Source: an uncultured Lachnospiraceae bacterium
Lineage (GTDB): Bacteria > Bacillota > Clostridia > Lachnospirales > Lachnospiraceae
Direction of reading: 5' to 3'
DNA: 64,000 nucleotides
Assembly (NCBI GenBank): GCA_900315505.1
Contig: OMZG01000007.1
Location: 1-64,000, forward strand
This document shows positions 1 to 7,226 of this stretch, piece after piece. The notes under the pieces are model-generated. The model saw nothing but the letters and a program-made list of their open reading frames with translations. It was not told the DNA's origin and searched no databases. Numbering within the stretch: position 1 is the first letter of the stretch; every line of letters begins with the position of its first letter. Made by a program: the position numbers and the translations under genes.

Positions 1-64
1 TATAAGAATAACAGGAAATTAGAAAAATCGAAAGGCCAGAAGCTGTGTTTCATAACCACTTTGA

Positions 65-83
65 TGCCTTTCGAAGAAAGGCA
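65..83. repeat. Perfect short inverted repeat upstream of the RHH gene
   Basis: Eight-base arms (TGCCTTTC / GAAAGGCA) flank a 3-base centre. It lies 24 bases before the start codon of the small ribbon-helix-helix gene, so it could be an operator for autoregulation or an mRNA hairpin. There is no T-tract, so it is not a terminator. Confidence 0.4.
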
Positions 84-106
84 CATGTATAATAATGGAG
101 GAAAAG

Positions 107-343
107 ATGGATAATTCAGATATTCAGGAACAGACGGCTCCGAGACGCCGGGGACGGCCTAGAGTAAAGAACAAGAAGAAACAATATACACTCACTATGA
201 GGCCGGATATGTACAGCCTGGCCTGTGATGAGGCAGAGAGACGTGGAATCTCGTTTTCTGCGCTCATAGCTAATGCCCTGACAGAATATATGGACAGGAA
301 TGCACTGGATGACGACACATACTCCGGGGATGCTGATGATTAG
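107..343 (+). CDS. Small ribbon-helix-helix protein with AT-hook-like basic N-terminus
   Basis: 78 aa. The start at 107 is chosen over an in-frame ATG at 95 because GGAGG at 97-101 is correctly spaced only for 107. A basic stretch containing RRRGRPR (AT-hook core GRP) is followed by a beta-strand (QYTLTMRPD) and two helices ending in SALIANALTEYM, the CopG/Arc-like ribbon-helix-helix layout. The C-terminus is acidic. Such proteins bind DNA as dimers, usually as autoregulators or antitoxins. No toxin gene is adjacent; the next gene is convergent and overlaps the stop by 4 bases. Target unknown. Confidence 0.7.
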   Translation: MDNSDIQEQTAPRRRGRPRVKNKKKQYTLTMRPDMYSLACDEAERRGISFSALIANALTEYMDRNALDDDTYSGDADD

Positions 344-1128
344 AGAAATGCTCCGTCAGCACCGAGTATCTGGCCGGTAACATAGCTCAGGTTCATAAGC
401 GACCAGGCAGCGTCAGCTATTTCTTCCGGTGAAGCAAAACGACCAAGAGGGATCTCATCACAGAGATCTCTCTTTTCTTCACGAGAAAAGCAGGCATTCA
501 TGTCAGTGTCCACGCAGCCGGGAGCGACGGCATTCACGCGGATACCTGACGGGGCGAGTTCCTTTGCAAGGGCTTTAGTGAAAAGATTGACACCACCCTT
601 GCTGGCTGAATAGGCAACCTCGCACGAGGCACCGGCGGTTCCCCACATGGATGAGATATTCAGGATGGAGCCACTCTTCTCATGGATCATTGCAGGCACG
701 AAGGCCTTCGTCATATAGAAAAGTGACGACAGATTCACAGATATCAGGCGGTTCCACTCTTCGATGGACATATCTGTTATCAGGCCGACGACAGATATGC
801 CTGCGTTATTTACCATATAGTCGATGCGTGGGAAGGAATCGAGGACCTCGTCAGCCATAGCCTGGACGGAGTCAGGATTGCCGACATCAGTCTGGAAGAC
901 AAGCGCAGAAATGCCATATTTCTTCTGAAGATCACTGGCAAAGAAATGCAGCTCCTGGATGCTCTTACGGCAGCAGAGGGCGAGATTTACCCCATTGGAA
1001 GCCATTTCCGTAGCGACGGCACGGCCGATACCGCGCGAAGCACCAGTCACTACGCCGTATAAAGGGGCAGTTGAAATTTTTCCTTGATTTAATAAACTTT
1101 TCATTGGCTGTTCACAATTTAAACACAA
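340..1128 (-). CDS. SDR-family oxidoreductase, FabG-like
   Basis: 262 aa from a TTG at 1128 preceded by AGGA; an ATG at 1104 (254 aa) is the alternative but has no SD. Classical short-chain dehydrogenase: TGASRGIG dinucleotide-binding motif near the N-terminus, NNAG, the catalytic Ser in NISSMWG and the YSASK active site, and a C-terminus like 3-oxoacyl-ACP reductases. It should reduce a keto group with NAD(P)H in the cytoplasm; substrate is not fixed by sequence, since it sits alone and not in a fab cluster. It is downstream of plsC on the same strand, 115 bases away, so a lipid role is possible but not shown. Confidence 0.85.
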   Translation of the reverse strand: MCLNCEQPMKSLLNQGKISTAPLYGVVTGASRGIGRAVATEMASNGVNLALCCRKSIQELHFFASDLQKKYGISALVFQTDVGNPDSVQAMADEVLDSFPRIDYMVNNAGISVVGLITDMSIEEWNRLISVNLSSLFYMTKAFVPAMIHEKSGSILNISSMWGTAGASCEVAYSASKGGVNLFTKALAKELAPSGIRVNAVAPGCVDTDMNACFSREEKRDLCDEIPLGRFASPEEIADAAWSLMNLSYVTGQILGADGAFL

Positions 1129-1150
1129 TTGTCCTGTATCATATAAGCAT

Positions 1151-1175
1151 CAAAAGGAAATTACAGTTCCTTTTG
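1151..1175. repeat. Inverted repeat between plsC and the SDR gene
   Basis: Perfect 9-base arms CAAAAGGAA / TTCCTTTTG around a 7-base centre, 23 bases upstream of the SDR start codon. Without a T-tract on the minus strand it looks more like an operator or leader hairpin than a terminator. Confidence 0.4.
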
Positions 1176-1220
1176 AGACGGAAATTGTTTTCGTTTTTCA
1201 TACTCCCCCTCTTTTACAGG

Positions 1221-1236
1221 GCCCCCGCATGGGGGC
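1221..1236. terminator. GC-rich hairpin after plsC
   Basis: GCCCCC / GGGGGC arms around GCAT, 7 bases past the plsC stop codon. The T-rich side (TCTTCTTTT) is on the plus strand, where no gene ends, and the minus-strand side is T-poor. It probably marks the end of plsC mRNA, but the direction is uncertain. Confidence 0.4.
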
Positions 1237-1243
1237 TCTTCTT

Positions 1244-1957
1244 TTATGCCGTTTTCATGGCTATGATTTCGTCTCTTACCCTTTCAGGAAGAGCCTTTTG
1301 CTCATCCTTTGACATATCTTTTGTCTCGATAGGCTTTCCAAATTTAAGCGTTACATGGGACTTTTTTACATTGGGGAAATGATATTCGAGAATATCTCTT
1401 GTACCGGAGACAGCGACCGGAACTATCGGACACTTCGCCTTAGCGGCAATCTTGAAGCTTCCCGGATGGAAGTCATGTACTTCGCCGTCCTTGGAACGGG
1501 TACCCTCAGGATAAATGAAAATACTGATTCCGTTCTTTATTTCGTCGATTGCCTTAAGCAGCATGTCCATTCCTGATCTGAGACTTGATCTGTCAAGCCC
1601 TATACAGTATAGCTGCTTCATCCACCCGCCGAGTACGGGAACCTTAAATACTGACTGCTTGGCGATGAATCCGGTGACATCCGGCAGCCTGCCGTATGTT
1701 ACCACGATATCGTAGAAGCTCTGGTGATTCCCGATATAGAGGACCGGCCTGTCGGTCGGGATATTTTCAAGACCCTCTACCGTCACATCTGATCCGGACA
1801 GCCATTCCACACAGTGAAAGCCCCACTGTATGAAACGCAGATAGAATCTGTCCAGTCTGTGGTGGTCCTTCCTCGTCATGAGCCAGCCAATGCCCATTAT
1901 AGGGAGCGATATGATAAGAAATATTACTACATAGATAAGGGTGATTATTGTTCTCAT
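1244..1957 (-). CDS. plsC: 1-acyl-sn-glycerol-3-phosphate acyltransferase
   Basis: 237 aa from the ATG at 1957, which has GGAGA upstream with 6-base spacing; the longer reading frame to 2011 lacks this. An N-terminal hydrophobic helix (about residues 3-23) anchors it in the membrane. The acyltransferase motifs are present: NHQSFYD (HX4D catalytic pair) and FIYPEGTRS. It would acylate lysophosphatidic acid to phosphatidic acid in phospholipid synthesis. It is 68 bases downstream of hpf on the same strand and could share its transcript. Confidence 0.93.
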   Translation of the reverse strand: MRTIITLIYVVIFLIISLPIMGIGWLMTRKDHHRLDRFYLRFIQWGFHCVEWLSGSDVTVEGLENIPTDRPVLYIGNHQSFYDIVVTYGRLPDVTGFIAKQSVFKVPVLGGWMKQLYCIGLDRSSLRSGMDMLLKAIDEIKNGISIFIYPEGTRSKDGEVHDFHPGSFKIAAKAKCPIVPVAVSGTRDILEYHFPNVKKSHVTLKFGKPIETKDMSKDEQKALPERVRDEIIAMKTA

Positions 1958-2025
1958 TATTTCTCCAAAAATAAACGGCAGGAGAAAATCCCCTGCCGCA
2001 ATGAAAATCATCTCGAAGCTTTCGG

Positions 2026-2562
2026 TCAGAACTCTGGCTCGATAAGTCCGTATGTATTGCCACGACGCTTGTACACTACATTTACCTCGTCAGTCTCGGC
2101 GTTTCTGAATACGAAGAAATCATGACCGAGAAGCTCCATCTGCACGCATGCATCCTCAGGATACATAGGCTTGATGCCGAAGTGCTTGGTTCTCTTGATC
2201 TTGATCTGTGAATCCTCCTCGTCGTCATCATCCTCCTCGATGAAGTCCTCCTGGAAGAATTCCTTTGGCTCGTTCTGCTTCGATACCAGCTTTGTGCGGT
2301 ACTTGCGCAGCTGCCTCTCGATGACTTCCTCTACGAGATCGATCGACACATACATGTCATTAGAAACCTGCTCAGATCTGATGATCTGCCCCTTGATAGG
2401 AATCGTAACCTCGATCTTCTGTCTGTCCTTCTCGACTGACAGGGTGACATTCACTGTCGTGTCATCAGTGAAGTACTTGTCCAGCTTGGACAGCTTGTCA
2501 TTGACAGCGGTCTTGAGACCATCTGTGAGTTCGATGTTTTTTCCTGTGATGTTGATCTTCAT
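2026..2562 (-). CDS. hpf: Long-form ribosome hibernation promoting factor
   Basis: 178 aa from the ATG at 2562 (MKINITGKNIELT), 8 bases after a GGGGG-containing SD; a longer frame to 2619 runs into the leader hairpin and is rejected. The N-terminal S30AE domain (about 1-100) is followed by an acidic linker (EEDDDDEED) and the C-terminal dimerisation domain (KPMYPEDACVQMELLGHDFFVF), so it is the long HPF that drives 100S ribosome dimers in stationary phase. In many Firmicutes hpf sits next to secA; here secA is 9 kb away on the other strand. Confidence 0.96.
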   Translation of the reverse strand: MKINITGKNIELTDGLKTAVNDKLSKLDKYFTDDTTVNVTLSVEKDRQKIEVTIPIKGQIIRSEQVSNDMYVSIDLVEEVIERQLRKYRTKLVSKQNEPKEFFQEDFIEEDDDDEEDSQIKIKRTKHFGIKPMYPEDACVQMELLGHDFFVFRNAETDEVNVVYKRRGNTYGLIEPEF

Positions 2563-2581
2563 GATGAAAACCCCCTTTGCT

Positions 2582-2619
2582 AAAAAAATTCTATGCGGGC
2601 GGAAAAACATATCCCGCAT
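2582..2619 (-). terminator. Terminator-like hairpin in the leader of hpf
   Basis: Arms ATGCGGG / CCCGCAT (2593-2599 and 2613-2619), followed on the minus strand by AATTTTTTTA. It lies after the XRE gene but only 20 bases before the hpf start codon. The nearest -10-like box (TATACT read on minus, 2642-2647) is upstream of it. It can therefore terminate the XRE transcript and may also attenuate hpf. Confidence 0.55.
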
Positions 2620-2659
2620 ATTGATGGGTTGTCTTACGCTTAGTATAACACAAGAGGAT

Positions 2660-3583
2660 TTAAAAAACGAGTACTTTGTGATGACTTTTTTTCGAATTTA
2701 TGTGAAGAACAGAATAAATGCAGTGCCGCAGCTCGGACGCCTCACACGGGTGGCCTGTACGCTCGAGCAGATCTGCCTTGCAGGCAAGAGCCCTGTAATA
2801 CAGATGTGATCCGCCACAGTAGGCAAAATTGCGGAACAGAAGGTCGAGATGAGTCTGTGCCGGGTACAGGTCGTTATTTTCAGTTTCGATGATACACAGA
2901 TTCAGAAGCACGCCGATGCAGGTGCTGCGGCAGAGAACAGGCAGGCTGCGCTTTTTGTTGAGAAGAAGCAGGGTCATGAGCAGCTCGTGCGCCCTTGCAC
3001 GCAGGACAGGATCCTGTGATTCTGACAGCCCCACTGAAGCTGCATTCATCAGGAAAAATTCAGCCTGCGTTGGAATGAAATCGATGTCAGACGGCGAACA
3101 GCAGCCCGGACGGCCCTTCATCAGTATATCACTGCACAGCTCCGAGAATACGATCCCATCCATATCATCATTTGAAATATAGCAGTGAGCAGCCTCATAG
3201 AAGCTCAGAAGCTGCTTTTCCTCGGGCGACTGCTCAGGAAACAGCCTGTAATACTGACAGAGGTACTCGCTTACCTTTTCCCAGTTCTCAAGGACAGCCT
3301 CCTCATGGATGCGGGCCCGCAGGGCGAGTCTTTTGCCGCTGCCAAAATTGTAAAGGTCGCCATAGCACAGTCCGGGCTCGCCAAGCCTGGTCATAAGCCC
3401 TGAGAATTCCAGCTCTGTGGGCTGGTCCTTGCCGGATTCGATTCGCGAGAATTTCTGCACGGAGCAGATGCCGTAGGCGATATTTTCCTGGGAAAGCTGT
3501 GATTTTTTCCTGAGGTCACGGATCATGAGCCCGGACGATTCGTTTTGTGGTGCGAGACCATAGTATAAATTGCGATTTTCCAT
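2660..3583 (-). CDS. XRE-family regulator with TPR-like C-terminal region
   Basis: 307 aa from the ATG at 3583, which has a perfect GGAGG seven bases upstream. Residues about 17-75 form a Cro/C1-type HTH (LRKKSQLSQENIAYGICS, then FSRIESGK). The remaining 230 residues are helical, with repeated aromatic and Ala/Leu pattern typical of TPR arrays, as in RNPP/Rgg-like peptide-responsive regulators. No cognate peptide gene was recognised nearby. It is divergent from veg across a 218-base AT-rich region. Regulatory target unknown. Confidence 0.75.
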   Translation of the reverse strand: MENRNLYYGLAPQNESSGLMIRDLRKKSQLSQENIAYGICSVQKFSRIESGKDQPTELEFSGLMTRLGEPGLCYGDLYNFGSGKRLALRARIHEEAVLENWEKVSEYLCQYYRLFPEQSPEEKQLLSFYEAAHCYISNDDMDGIVFSELCSDILMKGRPGCCSPSDIDFIPTQAEFFLMNAASVGLSESQDPVLRARAHELLMTLLLLNKKRSLPVLCRSTCIGVLLNLCIIETENNDLYPAQTHLDLLFRNFAYCGGSHLYYRALACKADLLERTGHPCEASELRHCIYSVLHINSKKSHHKVLVF

Positions 3584-3712
3584 ATTTCCTCCGCTATTGT
3601 AATAAGGGTACCGGAAATATTTTATCATGTTGCGACAGCGGAATGGTTCGATATTCAGGAAACTGTATTTAGTGGAATTTTGTAAACTAAATGTAAAATT
3701 TGCAAAACTATT

Positions 3713-3741
3713 TTGACATATAGGGCAAAAGGTGATATACT
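3713..3741 (+). promoter_or_regulatory. SigA-type promoter of veg
   Basis: TTGACA (3713-3718), 17-base spacer, TATACT (3736-3741). The -35 is perfect and the -10 matches at 5 of 6. The region upstream is strongly AT-rich. It faces veg, whose start codon is 61 bases downstream. Confidence 0.85.
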
Positions 3742-3801
3742 ACATCTTGTATTTGTTACTGCCTCACGGAAGCGTGATGTAGTGGACAGGAGGAAATATT
3801 A

Positions 3802-4044
3802 ATGGAACAGGCAGAGTACAATAAGGTACGCTATTCAATCGAGCAGCAGCGTGGAAATAAAGTAATGATCCAGCTTGACAGAGGCCGGAATAAGGTAGAT
3901 ATCCGCAAGGGTGTGATCAAGGAAGCCTATCCCAGTGTATTTACAGTGCTTGTGTCAGATGATGATGCAGATCACCCGGACCAGCTGCTTTCATTCAGCT
4001 ATAAGGATGTCATCACCGAAGAGATCCGGATGAGGCTCTGCTGA
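3802..4044 (+). CDS. veg: Veg family protein
   Basis: 80 aa with GGAGG 8 bases before the ATG. The core KVDIRKGVIKEAYPSVFTVLV and the closing SFSYKDVITE match the conserved Veg region (YPSVF, YADVLTE in B. subtilis Veg). Veg proteins are small, abundant and have been linked to biofilm matrix gene expression in Bacillus; the molecular role is poorly defined. It is monocistronic, with a consensus promoter in front and an intrinsic terminator behind, fitting high expression. Confidence 0.88.
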   Translation: MEQAEYNKVRYSIEQQRGNKVMIQLDRGRNKVDIRKGVIKEAYPSVFTVLVSDDDADHPDQLLSFSYKDVITEEIRMRLC

Positions 4045-4074
4045 TAGTATTATACAACTGAATAGATTTTCAAG

Positions 4075-4099
4075 GAGGGCTTTAATGCCCTCTTTTTTT
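4075..4099 (+). terminator. Intrinsic terminator of veg
   Basis: GAGGGC / GCCCTC arms around a 6-base loop, followed by seven T residues. Confidence 0.9.
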
Positions 4100-4142
4100 G
4101 TGATATACTATAGACAGATTGTGGTTTTTGACAGAGGTATTA

Positions 4143-5285
4143 ATGAAAAGATTTATCGCTTTCATATTAGCATCAGTGATGCTTGTTACGACACCGCAGG
4201 TGACTGCAAATGCTTCCGGCATCAAGAATAAGATAAGGGCCCTGCAGAAGCAGGGCGCCGAGAAGCAGGCAGAGGTTGATGACCTGCAGTCACGTCTGGT
4301 AAATATCATTTCACAGATTGATGCTCTTGAAGAGGATATTAAGAATAATACACAGGATATAGAGGATACCAAAGAGGATCTGAAGGACGCGAAGAAGGCT
4401 GAGAAGCAGCAGTACAATGCCATGAAGTCGCGTATCAGGTATTTTTATGAGAATGATACGGACAATAACGTGTTCAATATCCTCGTAAGCTCGAAGAGCC
4501 TTACTGATTTCATCAATAAGGTCCAGTACATGAATGCTGTCTACAGCTATGACAGGGATCTGCTGGATTCGTATGAGGCTACCAGGGTAGAAATCCAGGG
4601 GATGGAAGAGGATCTCGAGGACCAGCAGGATGAGCTCGAGAAGGAGAAAAAGTCTCTGAAGAGCCAGAAGAAGAGTCTGAAATCCCTGATCGATTCAAAG
4701 AAGGATGAGGTCACTGATATCAATGCCCAGGTCGCTAAGGCCAAGGCTCAGGCGAAGAAGGAGGCTGAGGAGAGAAGACAGAGGCTCGAGGAAGAGAGGA
4801 GACAGAGGAATCTCGCCCAGGCTGCAGCTGCTGCAAGACAGGCAAGGGCTTCACAGGGTGGCGGCTCGGGCGGTAGTAATAGTGGCGGCAGCAATCCTTA
4901 CCAGCAGGATGCAGATCCATCACCAGCCACCAATGTGAGCGGATCGGCTGTCGTAAGCTACGCCATGCAGTTCGTCGGGAATCCGTATGTATGGGGAGGC
5001 AATTCCCTGACCAATGGCTGTGACTGCTCGGGATTCGTGGTGCAGGTGTACAGGCATTTCGGAATAGATCTGTCGGGCTCGAGGAATTCAGCAGCTCTCA
5101 GGTCTGTAGGTCAGGCGGTAAGTCCTGACAATATCAAGGCCGGAGATATAGTCTGCTATCCGGGCCACGTGGCCATATATTCGGGAGACGGTATGATAGT
5201 CGAGGCACAGAGCTCGAGAACGGGTATCACTCACAACCGTTCATGGAATCACGGGACCGTGCTTGCGATCAGGAGAGTGATATGA
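4143..5285 (+). CDS. Secreted NlpC/P60 peptidoglycan hydrolase with coiled coil (CwlO/PcsB-like)
   Basis: 380 aa; ATG at 4143 begins a clear signal peptide (MKRFIAFILASVML, cleavage near ANA-S). Residues about 30-240 are a long charged coiled coil, then a Gly/Ser linker (GGGSGGSNSGGSNP), then an NlpC/P60 domain (about 265-380) with catalytic Cys in CDCSGF and His in GHVAIY. This is the architecture of CwlO and PcsB, D,L-endopeptidases activated by FtsEX at the membrane. No ftsEX is in the window. Its stop overlaps the next start (ATGA), so the SurA-like protein is translationally coupled and may help fold or tether it. Confidence 0.92.
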   Translation: MKRFIAFILASVMLVTTPQVTANASGIKNKIRALQKQGAEKQAEVDDLQSRLVNIISQIDALEEDIKNNTQDIEDTKEDLKDAKKAEKQQYNAMKSRIRYFYENDTDNNVFNILVSSKSLTDFINKVQYMNAVYSYDRDLLDSYEATRVEIQGMEEDLEDQQDELEKEKKSLKSQKKSLKSLIDSKKDEVTDINAQVAKAKAQAKKEAEERRQRLEEERRQRNLAQAAAAARQARASQGGGSGGSNSGGSNPYQQDADPSPATNVSGSAVVSYAMQFVGNPYVWGGNSLTNGCDCSGFVVQVYRHFGIDLSGSRNSAALRSVGQAVSPDNIKAGDIVCYPGHVAIYSGDGMIVEAQSSRTGITHNRSWNHGTVLAIRRVI

Positions 5286-6031
5286 CAGACAAGGTAAAAA
5301 GCCGGCTGGCGAGACTGCGGGTAAATGCCAGGAAGTCCATTATCATAATTCTCGTGGCAGCAGGCATTACAGCGGTGCTTGCCCTCGGGCTGTACCAGGG
5401 GATCACCAGAAGCAGGGACTTTGTATATAGGGATCACCTCGATGACACCGCTGTGACAATAGATGGAGAGAAGCTGACCTACCGGGATGTGGCCTTCTAC
5501 GTGGTATACGAGGAGAATCAGGTCCAGACGGCAGCGCTTGCGTATGATCAGGAAAAGCCGTGGAACTACTGGGATAGCCATGTCAACGGCGTTTTCATCA
5601 TCTCCGAGGCGAGAAGGGCGTCTATTGAGATGGCCATTCATGACAGGATTCTGCTCAGAATGGCGCAGGAGCATGGCGTGGCACTCTCCACAGATGAAAA
5701 GCAGCAGATGGAGGACCGGATCACCGACTTTTACGAGGATCTCTATGATGACCAGAAGGAAAACCTTCCGGTCTCTTATGATGTCCTGAGCAGGACGATC
5801 GCAGGCATAGCAGTATCAGAGAAGTATCAGCAGATCCTTGCGGATGAAAATGATGATACATTTGCCAGCTATGGCTACGACGGAAGGGCTTATGAGAAGC
5901 TTGAGAAGAAGCATAAGGTAAAAATCAGTGATTCATGGAACCGGATACGGATGGGCCGGATTACACTGAGGAATCAGCCGGAATGTTCCGCATCAAAAAA
6001 TACAGAATATTACAGAAAGACAGACAAATGA
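5282..6031 (+). CDS. Membrane-anchored SurA-N-like extracytoplasmic chaperone
   Basis: 249 aa from the ATG overlapping the previous stop. One N-terminal transmembrane helix (about residues 19-40) is followed by an extracytoplasmic part. The motif VTIDGEKLTYRDVAFYV resembles the SurA N-terminal segment, and the helices that follow (IEMAIHDRILLRMAQEHGVALS, EKQQMEDRI) match this fold. There is no parvulin PPIase domain, so it is a chaperone-like holdase or tether at most. Context between a wall hydrolase and methionine aminopeptidase suggests envelope protein maturation. Specific client unknown. Confidence 0.65.
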   Translation: MTDKVKSRLARLRVNARKSIIIILVAAGITAVLALGLYQGITRSRDFVYRDHLDDTAVTIDGEKLTYRDVAFYVVYEENQVQTAALAYDQEKPWNYWDSHVNGVFIISEARRASIEMAIHDRILLRMAQEHGVALSTDEKQQMEDRITDFYEDLYDDQKENLPVSYDVLSRTIAGIAVSEKYQQILADENDDTFASYGYDGRAYEKLEKKHKVKISDSWNRIRMGRITLRNQPECSASKNTEYYRKTDK

Positions 6032-6942
6032 ACGCATTAGGACCAGGTCAGGCAACAAATAAAAAGAAAATCACCAAGATCGGCAGGAACGATCCATGCT
6101 GGTGTGGCAGCGGCAAGAAGTACAAGCAGTGCCACGAGGCCTTTGACAGGAAGATCGAGAGCATAAGGCTCGAGGGCCATGAGGTGCCTGACAGGACAAT
6201 TATCAAGACACCGGAGCAGATCGAGAAGATCAAAAAGAGTGCCGTCATCAATATGGCCTGCCTCGATGAGGTAGCAAAGCAGATCCACGAGGGAATGACG
6301 ACTCTCGAGATCGACAATATCATCAATGAGGTGACTTATGGCATGGGAGGAATTCCTGCACCGCTGAACTACGAGGGCTTCCCGAAGAGCGTATGTACCT
6401 CGGTAAATGATCAGGTCTGCCATGGAATCCCGTCAGATGATGTGGTCCTGCAGGACGGTGATATCATCAATGTCGACTGTTCCACGATCCTCGACGGATA
6501 TTTCTCTGATTCATCGAGGATGTACATGATAGGCAATGTCTCCGAGGAAAAGAAGAGACTTGTCGAGGTCACGAAGGAATGCTGTGACCTGGGACTCGCA
6601 CAGGTGAAGCCGTGGGGCTTCCTTGGCGATATGGCAGAGGCTGTCCATACACATGCCGAGGAAAATGGCTACAGCGTCGTCAGAGAGATTGGCGGACACG
6701 GCTGCGGTATCGAATTCCATGAGGAGCCGTGGGTAGGCTATCTGTCGAATCGTGGCGAGGATATGCTGATGGTTCCGGGAATGTGCTTTACCATTGAGCC
6801 AATGGTAAATATGGGCGCAGCTGACATTTATACGGATAAGGAAAACAACTGGGAAGTTTACACACTTGACGGAATGCCGTCTGCACAGTGGGAATATCAG
6901 GTGCTCGTGACAGAGGACGGCTATGAGGTTATCTCACACTGA
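6028..6942 (+). CDS. map: Type I methionine aminopeptidase with N-terminal SEC-C zinc motif
   Basis: 304 aa; the ATG at 6028 overlaps the upstream stop by 4 bases. Residues about 17-36 contain a SEC-C motif (GRNDPCWCGSGKKYKQCH), as on SecA, followed by the pita-bread peptidase. Metal ligands are visible: Asp in INVDCS and FSDSSR, His in GGHGCG, Glu in TIEPM and WEYQVLV. It removes initiator Met from nascent proteins. SEC-C zinc motifs are thought to place the enzyme at the ribosome, as for eukaryotic MetAP1. Confidence 0.94.
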   Translation: MNALGPGQATNKKKITKIGRNDPCWCGSGKKYKQCHEAFDRKIESIRLEGHEVPDRTIIKTPEQIEKIKKSAVINMACLDEVAKQIHEGMTTLEIDNIINEVTYGMGGIPAPLNYEGFPKSVCTSVNDQVCHGIPSDDVVLQDGDIINVDCSTILDGYFSDSSRMYMIGNVSEEKKRLVEVTKECCDLGLAQVKPWGFLGDMAEAVHTHAEENGYSVVREIGGHGCGIEFHEEPWVGYLSNRGEDMLMVPGMCFTIEPMVNMGAADIYTDKENNWEVYTLDGMPSAQWEYQVLVTEDGYEVISH

Positions 6943-6948
6943 TGCTAT

Positions 6949-6965
6949 CTGATGTATGACATCAG
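6949..6965. repeat. Short hairpin after map
   Basis: CTGATGT / ACATCAG around ATG, seven bases past the map stop. No T-run follows, so termination is uncertain. Confidence 0.3.
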
Positions 6966-7010
6966 GCGGATTTCGAGAATATAGAATCACGTTACAATAT
7001 AGAGCAACAA

Positions 7011-7048
7011 CAGAATCCGGGCGGCTAAATCCGGGTGCTCGGATTTTG
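7011..7048 (+). other. Pair of competing hairpins between map and mfd
   Basis: The right arm CGGATTTTG (7040-7048) can pair with AAATCCG at 7027-7033 or, with one G-T wobble, with CAGAATCCG at 7011-7019. A short T-run is part of the arm. It may be the map terminator with two alternative folds. Confidence 0.35.
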
Positions 7049-7140
7049 TACGATATGAATTGTGTGTAGATGAGTAAATATTCAGACTTTATTTTTTTAT
7101 AAAAAAGCTTGCAATATTCATACAAACTTTTCCAGTTAAT

Positions 7141-7165
7141 CCGGCCATTCGTGGTCGGGTTTTCT
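7141..7165 (+). terminator. Intrinsic terminator upstream of mfd
   Basis: Arms CCGGCCA / TGGTCGG (one G-T pair) close a TTCG tetraloop and are followed by GTTTTCT. It separates map from mfd. Confidence 0.6.
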
Positions 7166-7179
7166 GGTTTATGGAAAAA

Positions 7180-7212
7180 AGATGAAAAAGGGACCTGTCC
7201 CCATTTTCATCT
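7180..7212. repeat. 33-bp palindromic REP-like element, copy A
   Basis: Outer arms AGATGAAAA / TTTTCATCT and inner arms GGGAC / GTCCC. It is nearly the exact reverse complement of the copy at 21219-21251. It supplies an apparent but probably spurious upstream ATG to mfd (7182). The pattern resembles REP palindromes spread by RAYT transposases; no such gene is in this window. Confidence 0.75.
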
Positions 7213-7226
7213 TTTCTGGTAAGGCT

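Noticed and set aside
88-93. Perfect TATAAT upstream of the first gene
   Set aside because: The initiation point would fall at about 100, removing most of the SD at 97-101, and no -35 fits. Chance match.
2171-2809. Plus-strand frame over hpf
   Set aside because: Poly-Ser run is the antisense of the hpf acidic linker; no support as a gene.
7182-7226. Upstream in-frame ATG extending mfd by 15 residues
   Set aside because: It lies within a 33-bp palindrome also found at 21219, and the encoded residues do not look like an Mfd N-terminus. The start at 7227 gives the usual beginning.
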